A DNA stretch of 64,000 nucleotides. Origin: Catenovulum sp. 2E275 (GTDB taxonomy: Bacteria > Pseudomonadota > Gammaproteobacteria > Enterobacterales > Alteromonadaceae). Under the pieces are notes generated by a model that was given only the letters and a program-made list of their open reading frames with translations, searched no databases and was not told the origin of the DNA. Positions 9,476-18,904 of this stretch are shown here, in pieces. Position numbers and translations under genes: made by a program. The DNA lies in contig NZ_JAOPFU010000004.1 in NCBI RefSeq assembly GCF_025515275.1, positions 178,276 through 242,275 on the forward strand, read 5' to 3'. Numbering within the stretch: position 1 is the stretch's first letter; each line of letters opens with the position of its first letter.

Positions 9476-10516
9476 TTAATTATCTGGTTTATCTATTTTG
9501 TACGAGGGTTTATTCTCGCTAACGGATTGCAAAATTTTATGGTAATGCTCTAAACGTGATGCCTTAATTTCGCCTTTTTCAACTGCATCTCTTAATCCAC
9601 ATTTAGGATCATCTAAATGTTTACAATCTCTAAATTTACATAAATGACGATATTGCTCAAACTCAACAAACCCATCAAAAATTTCAGCTTCGGTTAAATG
9701 CCACAAGCCAAATTCACGTACGCCCGGAGAGTCAATTAAATCGCCACCCGAAGGTAAATGATATAAACGAGCAACTGTGGTGGTATGAGTACCTAAACCA
9801 GAATTATCTGAGATTTCATTGGTTAATGCATCAATCTCCGGCAATAAGCGATTCACCAACGACGATTTACCCACCCCAGACTGACCAACTACAATAGAAG
9901 TTTGCTCTGCTAAAATTTGCTCAACCTGAGAAACGCCCTCTGCTTGTTTAACACTGAGCCAATAAACCTGATAACCAATGGTTTGATAATAAGCCAGCTC
10001 AGCTTCTAATCGTACTCTTTCATCTTGAGTTAATAAATCCGCTTTATTAATTGCAATCACGGGCGTTGCGCCCATATTTTCAACCGCAACTAAATAACGG
10101 TCAATAATATGTAAAGATAGCTCAGGGCGAATAGCCGACAAAATAACCACCTGCTCGATATTGGCAGCGACTGGCTTTACACCATCATAAAAATCGGGGC
10201 GGGTCAATAAAGATGAACGAGGCTTAACAGCTTCAATTACCCCCTGATTCCCGCTTTCAGCATGGTTTTCACGCCAAATGACTAAATCACCTGCAACTAA
10301 CGAATCTATGGTTCGACGAATGTCGCAGCGACGCAGCAAACCTTGTTCATCTTCTATGTCTGCATGTTGGCCAAAACGGCTAATAACACGGCCATTTAAC
10401 GCATCGCCCAACAAACCAGAATCAAACTGAGTTTGTTCAGTTTGATTGATTTTTTTGTTACGATTAGACTTCATTCGTCTAAGTTGTTGTTTAGTTAATT
10501 TCGTTTTTTTTGCCAC
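9476..10516 (-). CDS. rsgA: Small ribosomal subunit biogenesis GTPase RsgA
   Basis: A 346-residue circularly permuted GTPase that helps late 30S maturation. The motif order G4-G1-G3 is seen: 'AINKADLL', then 'GQSGVGKSSLVN', then 'DSPGVREFGL'. An N-terminal OB-fold part ('GRVISRFGQHADIEDEQG') follows a basic tail, and a C-terminal zinc-binding part holds 'CKFRDCKHLDDPKCGL'. It is first of the minus-strand rsgA-psd operon and divergent from orn. Confidence 0.97.
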   Translation of the reverse strand: MAKKTKLTKQQLRRMKSNRNKKINQTEQTQFDSGLLGDALNGRVISRFGQHADIEDEQGLLRRCDIRRTIDSLVAGDLVIWRENHAESGNQGVIEAVKPRSSLLTRPDFYDGVKPVAANIEQVVILSAIRPELSLHIIDRYLVAVENMGATPVIAINKADLLTQDERVRLEAELAYYQTIGYQVYWLSVKQAEGVSQVEQILAEQTSIVVGQSGVGKSSLVNRLLPEIDALTNEISDNSGLGTHTTTVARLYHLPSGGDLIDSPGVREFGLWHLTEAEIFDGFVEFEQYRHLCKFRDCKHLDDPKCGLRDAVEKGEIKASRLEHYHKILQSVSENKPSYKIDKPDN

Positions 10517-10685
10517 AGTGCTACTTTTAATAAATAATAATTAGATAACTCAAATGAGTCGTTTTTATCTTGCTAAGATACACTGAATTTAGCCTTAGAT
10601 AAAATTGCGTTTAACCACTTTCTTTATTTGTCTGGTCATTGTACACCAAGCAGTATCAAGAAAGGATGTTGTTTTAGGAAGATAT

Positions 10686-11231
10686 ATGTCATTTAGTGAA
10701 AATAATCTGGTTTGGCTAGATTTAGAAATGACTGGTTTAGAACCAGACACAGATAAAATATTAGAAATAGCAACCATAGTAACCGACAGTGAACTGAACG
10801 TTATTGCCGAAGGCCCTGTTTTTGCCATTCATCAAACCGATGAAGTGCTGGATAATATGAGCCAGTGGTGTATTGATCAACATGGTAAATCAGGCTTAAC
10901 TCAGCGTTGCCGTGAAAGCGAAGTAGATTTAGCCACCGCTAGCCACAAAACAATAGAGTTTATTGCTCAATATGTTCCCGCTGGTAAATCACCAATGTGC
11001 GGCAACAGTATTAGCCAAGACAGACGTTTTATGTTTGTCCACATGCCAGAACTTGAACAGTTTTTCCATTATCGAAACTTGGATGTGAGTACCGTAAAAG
11101 AACTTGCCAGACGCTGGAAACCAGACGTACTCAACAGCTTTAAAAAACAAGGCAGCCATTTAGCTTTAGACGACATTAAAGAATCGATTGCTGAATTAAC
11201 GCATTATAAAGCGCACTTTTTTAAATTTTAA
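10686..11231 (+). CDS. orn: Oligoribonuclease
   Basis: A 181-residue DEDDh 3'-5' exonuclease that degrades di- to pentanucleotides and completes mRNA and c-di-GMP breakdown. The first acidic pair is in 'WLDLEMTG' (Asp12, Glu14), '[12 protein letters not shown]' gives the second acidic motif, and '[15 protein letters not shown]' and '[12 protein letters not shown]' the last. The frame extends upstream to 10605, but the ATG at 10686 is preceded by AGGA at good spacing and matches the N-terminus of E. coli Orn (M-S-x-x-E-N-N-L). It is divergent from rsgA, as in E. coli. Confidence 0.97.
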   Translation: MSFSENNLVWLDLEMTGLEPDTDKILEIATIVTDSELNVIAEGPVFAIHQTDEVLDNMSQWCIDQHGKSGLTQRCRESEVDLATASHKTIEFIAQYVPAGKSPMCGNSISQDRRFMFVHMPELEQFFHYRNLDVSTVKELARRWKPDVLNSFKKQGSHLALDDIKESIAELTHYKAHFFKF

Positions 11232-11321
11232 AGACAAAGCTGCAAACAAAAATTTTCCAATTCTACATAAGAGGATGCTTTTAAAATAAGCATCTAAATA
11301 TCAGAACTCATTGTCATAATT

Positions 11322-11389
11322 ATTCCCGCGCACGATTCAATGGATTTAGGAAGTTGAATAACGCATGGCGCAGCTATCGAGGCGGGAAT
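11322..11389. repeat. Palindrome-bounded intergenic repeat
   Basis: A 68-bp unit bounded by ATTCCCGC and GCGGGAAT. Its middle shares a spaced block (TGGAT..GGA.GT..ATAACGCA..GCAG.TATCGAG) with the MITE-like element at 4438-4752, so the two are probably related modules. It is the only structure seen in the 315-bp gap between orn and the next gene (11232-11546); the remainder is A+T-rich sequence that presumably holds the promoter of the downstream gene. Confidence 0.6.
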
Positions 11390-11546
11390 CTCTCCTTAAT
11401 ACTGTGCAGGTATAACCCAACACCAAATAACATATTTAATGTAAGTTGAATTCACATAAAATCTATTTATCGACTAAACTTATTTTTATAACTCAAATAA
11501 ACCGGACAAGGTTGCAGTTAACTTTAACACAGGCGGAGTTCTCGCT

Positions 11547-12095
11547 ATGGAACGATACAATATTTTAAAAGTATTGATGTTTGTTGGCTGTTTTCTAGTG
11601 GCACACTCTGCTGTGGCCATTGATTTGCAAATCAATCAACCACTTTCCACATTAGATTATTTTCAACTTGATCCAACCCATAAAATAGATGAGAAGCCAG
11701 ATTTTAAACATAAAAGTAAACTGTACGTGATAGCACAAACCACTCAATATAGTTCAAATCAACAAGCGGGTGTGGGTTATGCTTATTCCATAAACCCCTA
11801 CTTTACCGTCAAAACCAGTGTCAGTTATCAAAACTATTACCAACAGACGATTTTACCTGGTACACAATTAAATGATTCGGTTGAGCTAGAATCCGGTACT
11901 CAAATTGGTTTAAATTCACAAATCCAACTTTACTCTGCTGTTATTTACCGCCTGCCAAAAACATTAAACAATGATCAACTCGGGTTAAAATTATCAGGAG
12001 ATTATTATTTTAACCGCTATATTTCAGCTGGCATGCATACACAAATCATTGAAGAACAAAATATATATGGTGTACATGGCAGTTTTCATTTTTAA
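11547..12095 (+). CDS. Hypothetical exported protein, probably a small outer-membrane beta-barrel
   Basis: The 182-residue product begins with a clear Sec signal peptide (hydrophobic segment up to 'HSAVA', cut before IDLQ). After about residue 55 there are alternating amphipathic strands ('KLYVIAQTTQYSS', 'GVGYAYSINPYFTVKTSVSY', 'SQIQLYSAVIYRLP', 'LGLKLSGDYYFN'), and it ends with a terminal Phe in 'YGVHGSFHF', as outer-membrane barrels do. No family is recognised. GGAG precedes the ATG at a slightly long spacing. The gene appears monocistronic. Confidence 0.65.
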   Translation: MERYNILKVLMFVGCFLVAHSAVAIDLQINQPLSTLDYFQLDPTHKIDEKPDFKHKSKLYVIAQTTQYSSNQQAGVGYAYSINPYFTVKTSVSYQNYYQQTILPGTQLNDSVELESGTQIGLNSQIQLYSAVIYRLPKTLNNDQLGLKLSGDYYFNRYISAGMHTQIIEEQNIYGVHGSFHF

Positions 12096-12224
12096 ACAAA
12101 AATGAAAAATTTCATTCACAAATGACTTGATAATTAAATCTGTTAAGCATTAAGATGCAACTTTACTCTTTATGCCAAAATATTTTTGCATAAATAACAG
12201 GACTTTATTTATTAGGGAATTTAT

Positions 12225-13646
12225 ATGCACTTTACTGTAAAAACTAGCTTGTGTGCCCTTTCTATTGCTGTTCTTTCTGCCTGTGGCGGTTCTTCATCAT
12301 CAGAGTCAACACCATCTAAAGCTGAAGTTCAGCAAAAATGTACCAAACAAAACTTACATAGTTTTTGGTACGATACTTTAGAGTTTGAATATTTATGGTT
12401 AGATGAATTAGCCAATCCAACTCTTAATTTTTCTGAGTACATAGAAACCAACCACTTACTTTACGATGTATTACCCGCCAGAGATAGGTTTAGTTTTGCA
12501 CTGCCAACAGATCAATGGAATGCCACCATTTCAGGTGAATCATTCGGTTTTGGAGCCGAATTTGGCCCAGTCGGTAATGAGTTAATTGTTTATCAGGTTT
12601 ATAAAAACTCCCCAGCTGAAACAGCAGGACTTAAACGGGGCGATAAAATTATAAAAATAGCCGATGTAGATGCACCCACTATTATCGCTTGGTTAAATAC
12701 TTATAACTCAGAAGCTATTGCTGATCTTTTTGGCCCAGATACCAAAGGGTATAAAGTTAAGTTTCACTGGCAAACACCAACTAATTCAACCAAAGTAGTG
12801 GCAATACCAAAAGACGAAATAGATATTAATACAGTCGCACATTATTCAGTGCAAAACACTAACGCAGGGAAAGTAGCTTATTTAGCATTTCCTACTGGCT
12901 TTTACCTTAATTCAGCTAAAGAAATAGATGAAGCCTTTGCTTATTTTAAAGCTGAGCAACCAGACCAATTTATTCTGGATTTACGTGATAATGGCGGCGG
13001 TTTATTAAGTGTTGCGGCAAGATTATCTTTATATTTAGCAGGCGATAAATTAGGTAAAAACACTTTTTTACAAATTACACACAATTATCGACTAGCTTCG
13101 TTTGATAGTGTCTACAGTGCAGATACTATGATAGATCCTGAAAACGGTGCGAGCTATAACACCATACTCCAAAACAGTTTGAATTTAGATAAATTAATTG
13201 TATTAACTAATGGCTATACCGCTTCTGCCAGTGAATCTGTAATTAATGGCTTAACGCCTTATTTAGACATTTATCAGATTGGTCAGCGCACTTATGGTAA
13301 ACCCGTTGGATTTTATGCAAATGATGGTTCCTACGATAAACGTGGCGAAAAAGCTGGTTTTGAGGTATGTAATGAAACCTTACTTGCGCTGAATTTCCAA
13401 ACCGAAAATGCGAACGGGTTTGCTAATTATATGAATGGCTTACCTGTAAATTGTGCTGTCACCAACGATTACCCCACAGGTGACTGGTCTACGCTTTCAG
13501 ATCCTGCTCAGATAACCGCGCTGAATTATGCCCAAAATAATAGTTGTATTAGCTCTGCCGCTAAAGGGATAAAAACAAAAAACACATTACAACAAGGTAT
13601 TAAATATCAAGAGGTTAGTCTACCAGGCATGATTTTAGATAAATAA
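12225..13646 (+). CDS. S41 family (C-terminal processing type) peptidase lipoprotein
   Basis: A 473-residue exported lipoprotein with signal 'ALSIAVLSAC' followed by a Gly/Ser-rich linker. A PDZ domain covers about residues 115-165 ('YQVYKNSPAETAGLKRGDKI'), and the S41 fold contains 'QFILDLRDNGGGLLSVAA' and 'VLTNGYTASASESVINGL', where the Ser of SASES is the probable nucleophile. It belongs with tail-specific-type proteases found singly in Alteromonadales and Bacteroidetes rather than with E. coli Prc, which is much larger. Its substrate is unknown. It carries its own terminator just downstream. Confidence 0.88.
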   Translation: MHFTVKTSLCALSIAVLSACGGSSSSESTPSKAEVQQKCTKQNLHSFWYDTLEFEYLWLDELANPTLNFSEYIETNHLLYDVLPARDRFSFALPTDQWNATISGESFGFGAEFGPVGNELIVYQVYKNSPAETAGLKRGDKIIKIADVDAPTIIAWLNTYNSEAIADLFGPDTKGYKVKFHWQTPTNSTKVVAIPKDEIDINTVAHYSVQNTNAGKVAYLAFPTGFYLNSAKEIDEAFAYFKAEQPDQFILDLRDNGGGLLSVAARLSLYLAGDKLGKNTFLQITHNYRLASFDSVYSADTMIDPENGASYNTILQNSLNLDKLIVLTNGYTASASESVINGLTPYLDIYQIGQRTYGKPVGFYANDGSYDKRGEKAGFEVCNETLLALNFQTENANGFANYMNGLPVNCAVTNDYPTGDWSTLSDPAQITALNYAQNNSCISSAAKGIKTKNTLQQGIKYQEVSLPGMILDK

Positions 13647-13680
13647 CCTCAACGGGGTAATAAATATGTTCAAACTAAAC

Positions 13681-13705
13681 AAGCCGGATTAATCCGGCTT
13701 TTTAA
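13681..13705 (+). terminator. Rho-independent terminator of the S41 peptidase gene
   Basis: 9-bp stem AAGCCGGAT / ATCCGGCTT with a 2-nt loop followed directly by a short T-tract, 35 bp after the stop codon. A MITE begins 3 bp beyond it. Confidence 0.85.
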
Positions 13706-13707
13706 TT

Positions 13708-13919
13708 AACCTGAACTGCGTATAAGAAATGTTGAAGTAAATTTTTCAACAATTCGATTAAACAATAACAAACCTACCTTAATTTACGTTCCAACGAGTA
13801 TAGTTTTTGTCTATCAAGGCATTTTTCTGTACCTAATAGTGAGCTATTAGTCAGAAAAATAACGATGAGAGGCGGAAAAGTAGCCCGTTGGGCAAATTCT
13901 ATTATGTGCAGTTCAGGTT
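13708..13919. mobile_element. MITE family A, copy 1 (212 bp)
   Basis: It is bounded by AACCTGAACTGC and its complement GCAGTTCAGGTT, with weaker pairing continuing inward. TA flanks both ends, consistent with TA target duplication as made by IS630/Tc1-type transposases. A second copy in the same orientation lies at 22848-23060. At 13815-13864 it holds a nested hairpin core: CAAGGCA, arms ATTTTTCTG / CAGAAAAAT and CTAATAG / CTATTAG, then TAACG. It ends 2 bp from the stop of the TPR lipoprotein gene. No transposase is encoded. Confidence 0.85.
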
Positions 13920-13921
13920 AA

Positions 13922-16519
13922 CTAAAGCCGAAAGACCTGATTATAAGTATCCTTCACATTTAAATTATCAGGTTGTAATTTAAGAGCCTGTTTAGCCCAA
14001 ACTTCAGCTTTAGATTGCTGACCTTGTTTAAAATAAAGCCAAGCTAAATTATTTGCTAACACCCAATCTGTATATCGAATACTTTCCAATGTGCCGGACT
14101 CTAATATTTGCAACGCAAGCTGAGGCTCTTTTTGTATAAACCAATCAGCAATGTACTTGTAGGCTTCAATATTTTGTTTGTTTTCGTTTAAATAAGTTAA
14201 TGCCAGTGCTTTAACCTCTTCGGTTTTATCTACTTTATCAGCCAACCTAAATAAATAACTTAGCCGGTGGAAATCTTCAGCTAATTGATAAGCCTGTAAA
14301 AAATAAAAATAAGCTTCTTTATTAGATTGTTTTTTTAAGGCTAGCTCAGCTGCTAAATCATAATAAAAAAGGCTATTTGCTTGGGTATGCTTTAGTATAT
14401 TTTCAGCTTTGGTTAAATGATTACTAAGCAGATAAGCTTTCGCTGTTAATAGGTTAAGTTGTGGAATTGCTAATTTTTTTTGAGCAGCCAGTTCAGTTAA
14501 ATTTAGCACCAAATCAGTTTGTTCAATGTGAAAGGCTGCATTAATCATGGCCTGCATCGCATCAGGACCATTTGAGGTATCTTTTAAAATAAATTGTTTA
14601 ATACCAGCCGCTACCTCTGAAAAATTATCAGTCGCTAATTTTGTTTTAATAAAAGCTATCCAGTTTATTTCAGGCCATTTTGTCATATCCGTTTGAGCTA
14701 AATATTTAAGTAATAATAAATACTGCTCCTGATTTAATAAATAAAGGCAATTTAAGCGGTTAAAATCTAATCCAACTGGCAAAGTTAATAGCTCATTTAA
14801 ATGCTTTAAGTTTAGTTGATTAAGCTTATTTAATGCATCCAAGCGAGCGGTATACATTAAACTATCAGGATAAGATAATTTAATAATTTGATTAGTAAGA
14901 TCTAATACTTGTTGGTTATTTTGCTCAACTAATGCTTTTTGCAAAAAATATTTTAGGCTCGGTACATTATCTGGCTCTATTTTATAAGCCTCAGTTAAAG
15001 CATGCTCAAATTCAATTAAATTCTTATTTTGCATCGCTAACCAAGCTTTTGTGTAATAGGTATATAAATTCTCGACACCTGAGCTTTGCCACTGCTCTAA
15101 TAAGCTTGTGACCTGATATTTATCAGCAGGATTTAATAGCGGTATTAACACCAACTGTTGTGATTGATATAAACGGTTTTTTTGCGTTATGGCTTTTAAT
15201 AAAGCCTGCTCTAAATAATCAAACTGAATTTTTTTGATGTTTGCGACTTTAAGCTGCTGTTTATGGGCTTCATTTAATTGAGTTTGATTAGCATGTAATT
15301 TAATTTGTTTTGCCAGCTCAGGTTGATTTAGCTGTTCCAACTTATTATTTAACTGAATAGCTAAAGCAACATCTAAAATACCTTGGGTATCAAACTCTTT
15401 ATAAAGCTCTGCAGCTGTATCGATTTCATTTAAATGCAGCTTAGCTGTAACCAACATACGTAGCGCGGCATGATTCTCTGGTAAAACTTGGCTAATGCTT
15501 TGTAAGTAATAATTAGTTAACTCCCAGTTATGTAAATAAAAAGCGCTCATTCCGGCAATTAAACGATTTAAAGGTGAATCTAACCCCCAAGCAATAGATT
15601 GCTCTGCCAAAGATTTTGCTTTGTCATAATCCTTATCATAAAACGCAAGTGGTGCTGCTAATTGATCAAATAATGCGTTTTGCTCTTTTGCTTGGCCAAG
15701 CTGTTTAACTAAATCTCTAGCTAATTCATATTGCTCCGTTTTATATGCAATTAAAATCAGCATTACTTTGGCATCTAATCGATCAGGTCTGTGCTTTAAA
15801 AAAGCGACATAATGTTTAATTGCAGACTGATAAAGTGCCTGCTTTTGTTCAATTTGAGCTTGTAGAAGAATAGCTTCAGGCAATTTATAAGCCGTGTCAG
15901 ATAAGCTGGACAGGATTTCTATCGACTGCTGAGGATCAACCTCTGAAATGACAGCAGCATAATGATATTTGGCATATTGGTCAGCCAGTTCCGGTAATTT
16001 TAGCGGCGCGAGTGGAACAGTTGAATCGATGGCTTTAGCTGCCTGTTTATTATTTTTTGCCCGCTGTAATTGATAGTGCGCCTGATAGATATTAAAACTA
16101 TCTGGATCAAATACGGTTTTTGTTTTTGATAAAATCGAGTCCGTCAGGGTTAGTGAATCTTCACTTATTAAGCTAACATGAATAAAACAAGACCAGTCAG
16201 ACTTACTTATACCAGCCAAATCAAGCATCTGATTATCAATACTCGACTCAAGCAAAGGTTGATAAAATCTGAGCGTATTCACAAAATCCCCTTTCAAATA
16301 GTAAATTCTAGCCAATAGAATCCGGGCATTGAGTATTTGCTGGTTATCATTTGTATTGATAGCTGATTGTAATAAAGTTTTGCTTTTAATTTCAGCATCC
16401 GCTAATGCATTTTGTTTTATATCCTGTTCAATTTCAGTAAATATTTGTGCTGTGGGTGCAGGCTCGCATGCCAATAAACAAACACCAAATAGGACAACAA
16501 TTAAATTTGCTAATTTCAA
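13922..16519 (-). CDS. TPR-repeat lipoprotein, PEP-CTERM-associated (PrsT-like)
   Basis: An 865-residue exported lipoprotein (signal 'LFGVCLLAC', acylated Cys at about residue 18) made almost wholly of TPR-like helical pairs. Examples are 'LNARILLARIYYLKGDFVNTLRFY', 'PEAILLQAQIEQKQALYQSAIKHY' and, near the C-terminus, 'NNLAWLYFKQGQQSKAEVWAKQALKLQPDN'. Length, lipobox and repeat type match the PEP-CTERM system TPR lipoprotein (PrsT) family, and a PEP-CTERM protein gene lies two genes upstream. Its role, perhaps assembly or export of matrix or polysaccharide, is inferred from the family. Exosortase genes are not in the window. Confidence 0.7.
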   Translation of the reverse strand: MKLANLIVVLFGVCLLACEPAPTAQIFTEIEQDIKQNALADAEIKSKTLLQSAINTNDNQQILNARILLARIYYLKGDFVNTLRFYQPLLESSIDNQMLDLAGISKSDWSCFIHVSLISEDSLTLTDSILSKTKTVFDPDSFNIYQAHYQLQRAKNNKQAAKAIDSTVPLAPLKLPELADQYAKYHYAAVISEVDPQQSIEILSSLSDTAYKLPEAILLQAQIEQKQALYQSAIKHYVAFLKHRPDRLDAKVMLILIAYKTEQYELARDLVKQLGQAKEQNALFDQLAAPLAFYDKDYDKAKSLAEQSIAWGLDSPLNRLIAGMSAFYLHNWELTNYYLQSISQVLPENHAALRMLVTAKLHLNEIDTAAELYKEFDTQGILDVALAIQLNNKLEQLNQPELAKQIKLHANQTQLNEAHKQQLKVANIKKIQFDYLEQALLKAITQKNRLYQSQQLVLIPLLNPADKYQVTSLLEQWQSSGVENLYTYYTKAWLAMQNKNLIEFEHALTEAYKIEPDNVPSLKYFLQKALVEQNNQQVLDLTNQIIKLSYPDSLMYTARLDALNKLNQLNLKHLNELLTLPVGLDFNRLNCLYLLNQEQYLLLLKYLAQTDMTKWPEINWIAFIKTKLATDNFSEVAAGIKQFILKDTSNGPDAMQAMINAAFHIEQTDLVLNLTELAAQKKLAIPQLNLLTAKAYLLSNHLTKAENILKHTQANSLFYYDLAAELALKKQSNKEAYFYFLQAYQLAEDFHRLSYLFRLADKVDKTEEVKALALTYLNENKQNIEAYKYIADWFIQKEPQLALQILESGTLESIRYTDWVLANNLAWLYFKQGQQSKAEVWAKQALKLQPDNLNVKDTYNQVFRL

Positions 16520-16545
16520 AAACGAGCTCCTTAGTTAAATTTAAA

Positions 16546-17133
16546 TTATTGGGATTTCAGTAACTTAAATAGAACTTGCTGACTAAAGTCATCGGTAGAA
16601 TTAACATTGGCTTGTTGTTTAAATTTGTTTAACGCATCAATGAGTCCATCAGATACCTTACCATTTACCTCCCCCTGATAGAGCCCCTGAGCTTTTAGGC
16701 TCTTTTGTACTCTTCGAATTGTTTGAGTATAAACCTGTAAACCTTGACCGTTTGATTCTTTATGTTCTGCGCCAATAAATTCAATGATTCTGACATCATA
16801 TAAAGAGCTCAGCATTTGAGTGGTGGCCTGATAAAAACTAATCGACGGATTTTTTCGGCAATGTGATAACAAATAATTCCCGAGCGTTTCAATATTCTCC
16901 CAAGAAACTATATCGAAAGTTTCAGCCAAGTATTGATTATGACCCGTTATATATCCATTAAGCCAACCAGCAAATAAATATTTTTCACTTTGATTATTTT
17001 CGGTAATTTCAACAAATTGGCTGCAAGGTAAATTTCCAACACCTTTAACTGCATATTTACCATTTTTATCAATTGCACAGAGGTTAAAACTACAACCTAA
17101 TAATAAACAAAACAAAAACTTAGAGTATTTCAT
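16546..17133 (-). CDS. Exported protein with C-terminal peptidoglycan-binding-like domain
   Basis: A 195-residue exported protein with signal 'FLFCLLLGCSFNLCA'. The first domain contains 'CSQFVEI...YLFAGWLNGYITGHNQYLAE', of a Rap1a/Tai-like or HdeA-like flavour (paired cysteines, W-x-x-G-Y). The last 55 residues ('RRVQKSLKAQGLYQGEVNGKVSDGLIDALNKFKQ') fit a PG_binding_1 domain. Of two in-frame ATGs at 17139 and 17133, the second sits 6 nt after AGGAG and is preferred; the first abuts the Shine-Dalgarno. It lies 26 bp ahead of the TPR lipoprotein gene and 55 bp after the PEP-CTERM gene. Confidence 0.7.
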   Translation of the reverse strand: MKYSKFLFCLLLGCSFNLCAIDKNGKYAVKGVGNLPCSQFVEITENNQSEKYLFAGWLNGYITGHNQYLAETFDIVSWENIETLGNYLLSHCRKNPSISFYQATTQMLSSLYDVRIIEFIGAEHKESNGQGLQVYTQTIRRVQKSLKAQGLYQGEVNGKVSDGLIDALNKFKQQANVNSTDDFSQQVLFKLLKSQ

Positions 17134-17143
17134 AGTCATCTCC

Positions 17144-17180
17144 TAAAAAACTTGTTAGCCAGTTTGACTAACAAGTTTTA
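17144..17180 (-). terminator. Terminator or attenuator after the PEP-CTERM gene
   Basis: On the minus strand, stem AACTTGTTAG / CTAACAAGTT with a 9-nt loop is followed by a T6 run, so it is a good intrinsic terminator. It stands between the PEP-CTERM gene and the next gene, so the abundant structural transcript would end here and downstream genes would be read at a lower level or from their own promoter. Confidence 0.8.
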
Positions 17181-17188
17181 TATGTGGA

Positions 17189-18682
17189 CTAATTCAACAT
17201 CATTTTTTTACGATTAATTAATATAAAAGCAGCAAAAGCCAGCAAAAATAGCACCTGAGGCTCGGGCACATCTACAGGCCCTACCGATGCAATTATTGCA
17301 CTCATTAACAATGTAGAGGCGCTACCCGTCCAATCCAGAAAAACAGGAAAAGCTGTCGCAAAATCAGGATCAGCAATGTCTAATAACATATCTAATCCAA
17401 CTAATTTAAACGACGAGACCGCAGTAGCTAGCGTTGAAAAATCAAAAGTATCACCGGGGTTTAATGTCGCAACGACAACACCATCCACAACTACATCGAC
17501 ATCACCAAAACCATAACTTGCATCTGGGGTTGTCACTAAATCAAATACAGCGCCACCAGTTAATTCATATTCAAACCCATCTGAAAACGGTGGATCGAAC
17601 CAGTTTGCAGGCTCAGGTTCAGTAAATACAAATTCACCTGGAGCTGGTACAAATGGTAATATTGGATTAGCCGGATTAGTACCCGGTTCAACTCCACCAA
17701 CGCCACCAAAAGCAAATAAGAATGTGGCCGGCGTACCATCAAGTGGATTCCCAATATCAGTATCAATACCTGAATATTGACCTAACGAATAAACATTAGC
17801 GCCTAAAAATGAAATTGCAGACAGAGCATCAGCTTCAGTTGCTGTAGAACCATAAAAAATATTAAACGTTCTGGTATCTCCAGCCGCTAAATCACCAAAA
17901 GCAAAATCAAAGACAGAGCCATGGTCAGTAGGACCATTATCTTCAAAGTTAGAGTTTACCGTATCAAAGTTAATCCAACCTGCATTGACAGTAGGATCAA
18001 GCGAAGCAAAGCCGTTATCGCTGGCGAACCTGACATTACCACCAACAGATTCAAGGTTTTCAACTACGCCGCCATGGGTAACAAATTCGTTAAACTCATC
18101 ATTTGGAATATCCCAGTCCATTGCCCGGCGGTAAACCAAATCTGTTATAGTTTCTAATGAATTATTACGAATAGTCACCGAAGCTTGAAAAACACCATCG
18201 GCAAGTGATGGGCCAAAAGCATGCCGAACACTTACTTCAGCGTCACTCAGATGAACCAAAGAGGTAGCTGTACTGCTGGTAGAGCCAAATTCACCACCAG
18301 AAATACCACTAATACCACTATTGTCGATACTAGCACCAGCGCCAAAACGTCCGACTGAGGTGGTTAATGCAATCCCCCAACCTTCACAGAGGCAACCTGG
18401 AGATGTTGCATCACCAACTCCATTGCGATAAAGCCCAAAAGGAATATTATCAGGCGAAGTACCATCAAACTCACTACCAGGTAAAGGTGCAACAAAACCA
18501 GCTGGTGCTGTTAACCCTTCGTTACTTGGAGTGAAGTTTAAATGCCCTTCATTATTAACCCCTAAAATCGTATCACCGTACTGAATAACGGCACCCGCTA
18601 TCGCTAAACTTGAATTGAGCTGCAGCCCAATTGCAGCTGTGTACACAACTAACTTACACAGTATTTTTTTATTTATACCCAT
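17189..18682 (-). CDS. PEP-CTERM sorting-signal protein
   Basis: A 497-residue secreted protein with an N-terminal signal peptide ('LQLNSSLAIAGA') and a C-terminal PEP-CTERM tripartite signal: 'DVPEPQ', a hydrophobic span 'LFLLAFAAFILI', then the basic 'NRKKMM'. Exosortase (EpsH/XrtA-type) is expected to recognise this tail. The mature part is acidic, Gly/Thr/Asp-rich and poor in Lys, typical of extracellular matrix proteins. No enzymatic domain is recognised. GGAGA precedes the start by 6 nt. It is first in a minus-strand group with a PG-binding-like protein and a TPR lipoprotein, with a terminator directly after it. Confidence 0.85.
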   Translation of the reverse strand: MGINKKILCKLVVYTAAIGLQLNSSLAIAGAVIQYGDTILGVNNEGHLNFTPSNEGLTAPAGFVAPLPGSEFDGTSPDNIPFGLYRNGVGDATSPGCLCEGWGIALTTSVGRFGAGASIDNSGISGISGGEFGSTSSTATSLVHLSDAEVSVRHAFGPSLADGVFQASVTIRNNSLETITDLVYRRAMDWDIPNDEFNEFVTHGGVVENLESVGGNVRFASDNGFASLDPTVNAGWINFDTVNSNFEDNGPTDHGSVFDFAFGDLAAGDTRTFNIFYGSTATEADALSAISFLGANVYSLGQYSGIDTDIGNPLDGTPATFLFAFGGVGGVEPGTNPANPILPFVPAPGEFVFTEPEPANWFDPPFSDGFEYELTGGAVFDLVTTPDASYGFGDVDVVVDGVVVATLNPGDTFDFSTLATAVSSFKLVGLDMLLDIADPDFATAFPVFLDWTGSASTLLMSAIIASVGPVDVPEPQVLFLLAFAAFILINRKKMMLN

Positions 18683-18717
18683 GTATCTTCTCCAGAAATT
18701 AGCTTGTTAATTTCCAG

Positions 18718-18804
18718 GTAAAGCAATACCCGTGGAAACGGCCAAATTGGTACACTCATAAACCGCCAACACCAAAAGCTACTAAGCAAGATACAAACCA
18801 GTAA
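18718..18804 (-). pseudogene. Highly decayed tRNA-Asp unit (relic C)
   Basis: It is recognised mainly by its flanks: AGGTAAAGCAAT on the left and CAAGATACAAACCAGT on the right. These match the flanks of the better preserved relic B (AGGTAAGCAAT and CAAGATATACCAGT). The tRNA body is almost unrecognisable (AACCGCCAAC, GCTAC). It overlaps the probable leader of the PEP-CTERM gene. Confidence 0.35.
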
Positions 18805-18904
18805 TTAAATTATTGATATAGCTACAATAAAAAAATAGGAATGAAAAAACTGTAAAAATCTTGGACATTATTTCGCTTAACAAAATAAGTCTAAAAGCAA
18901 TTTA

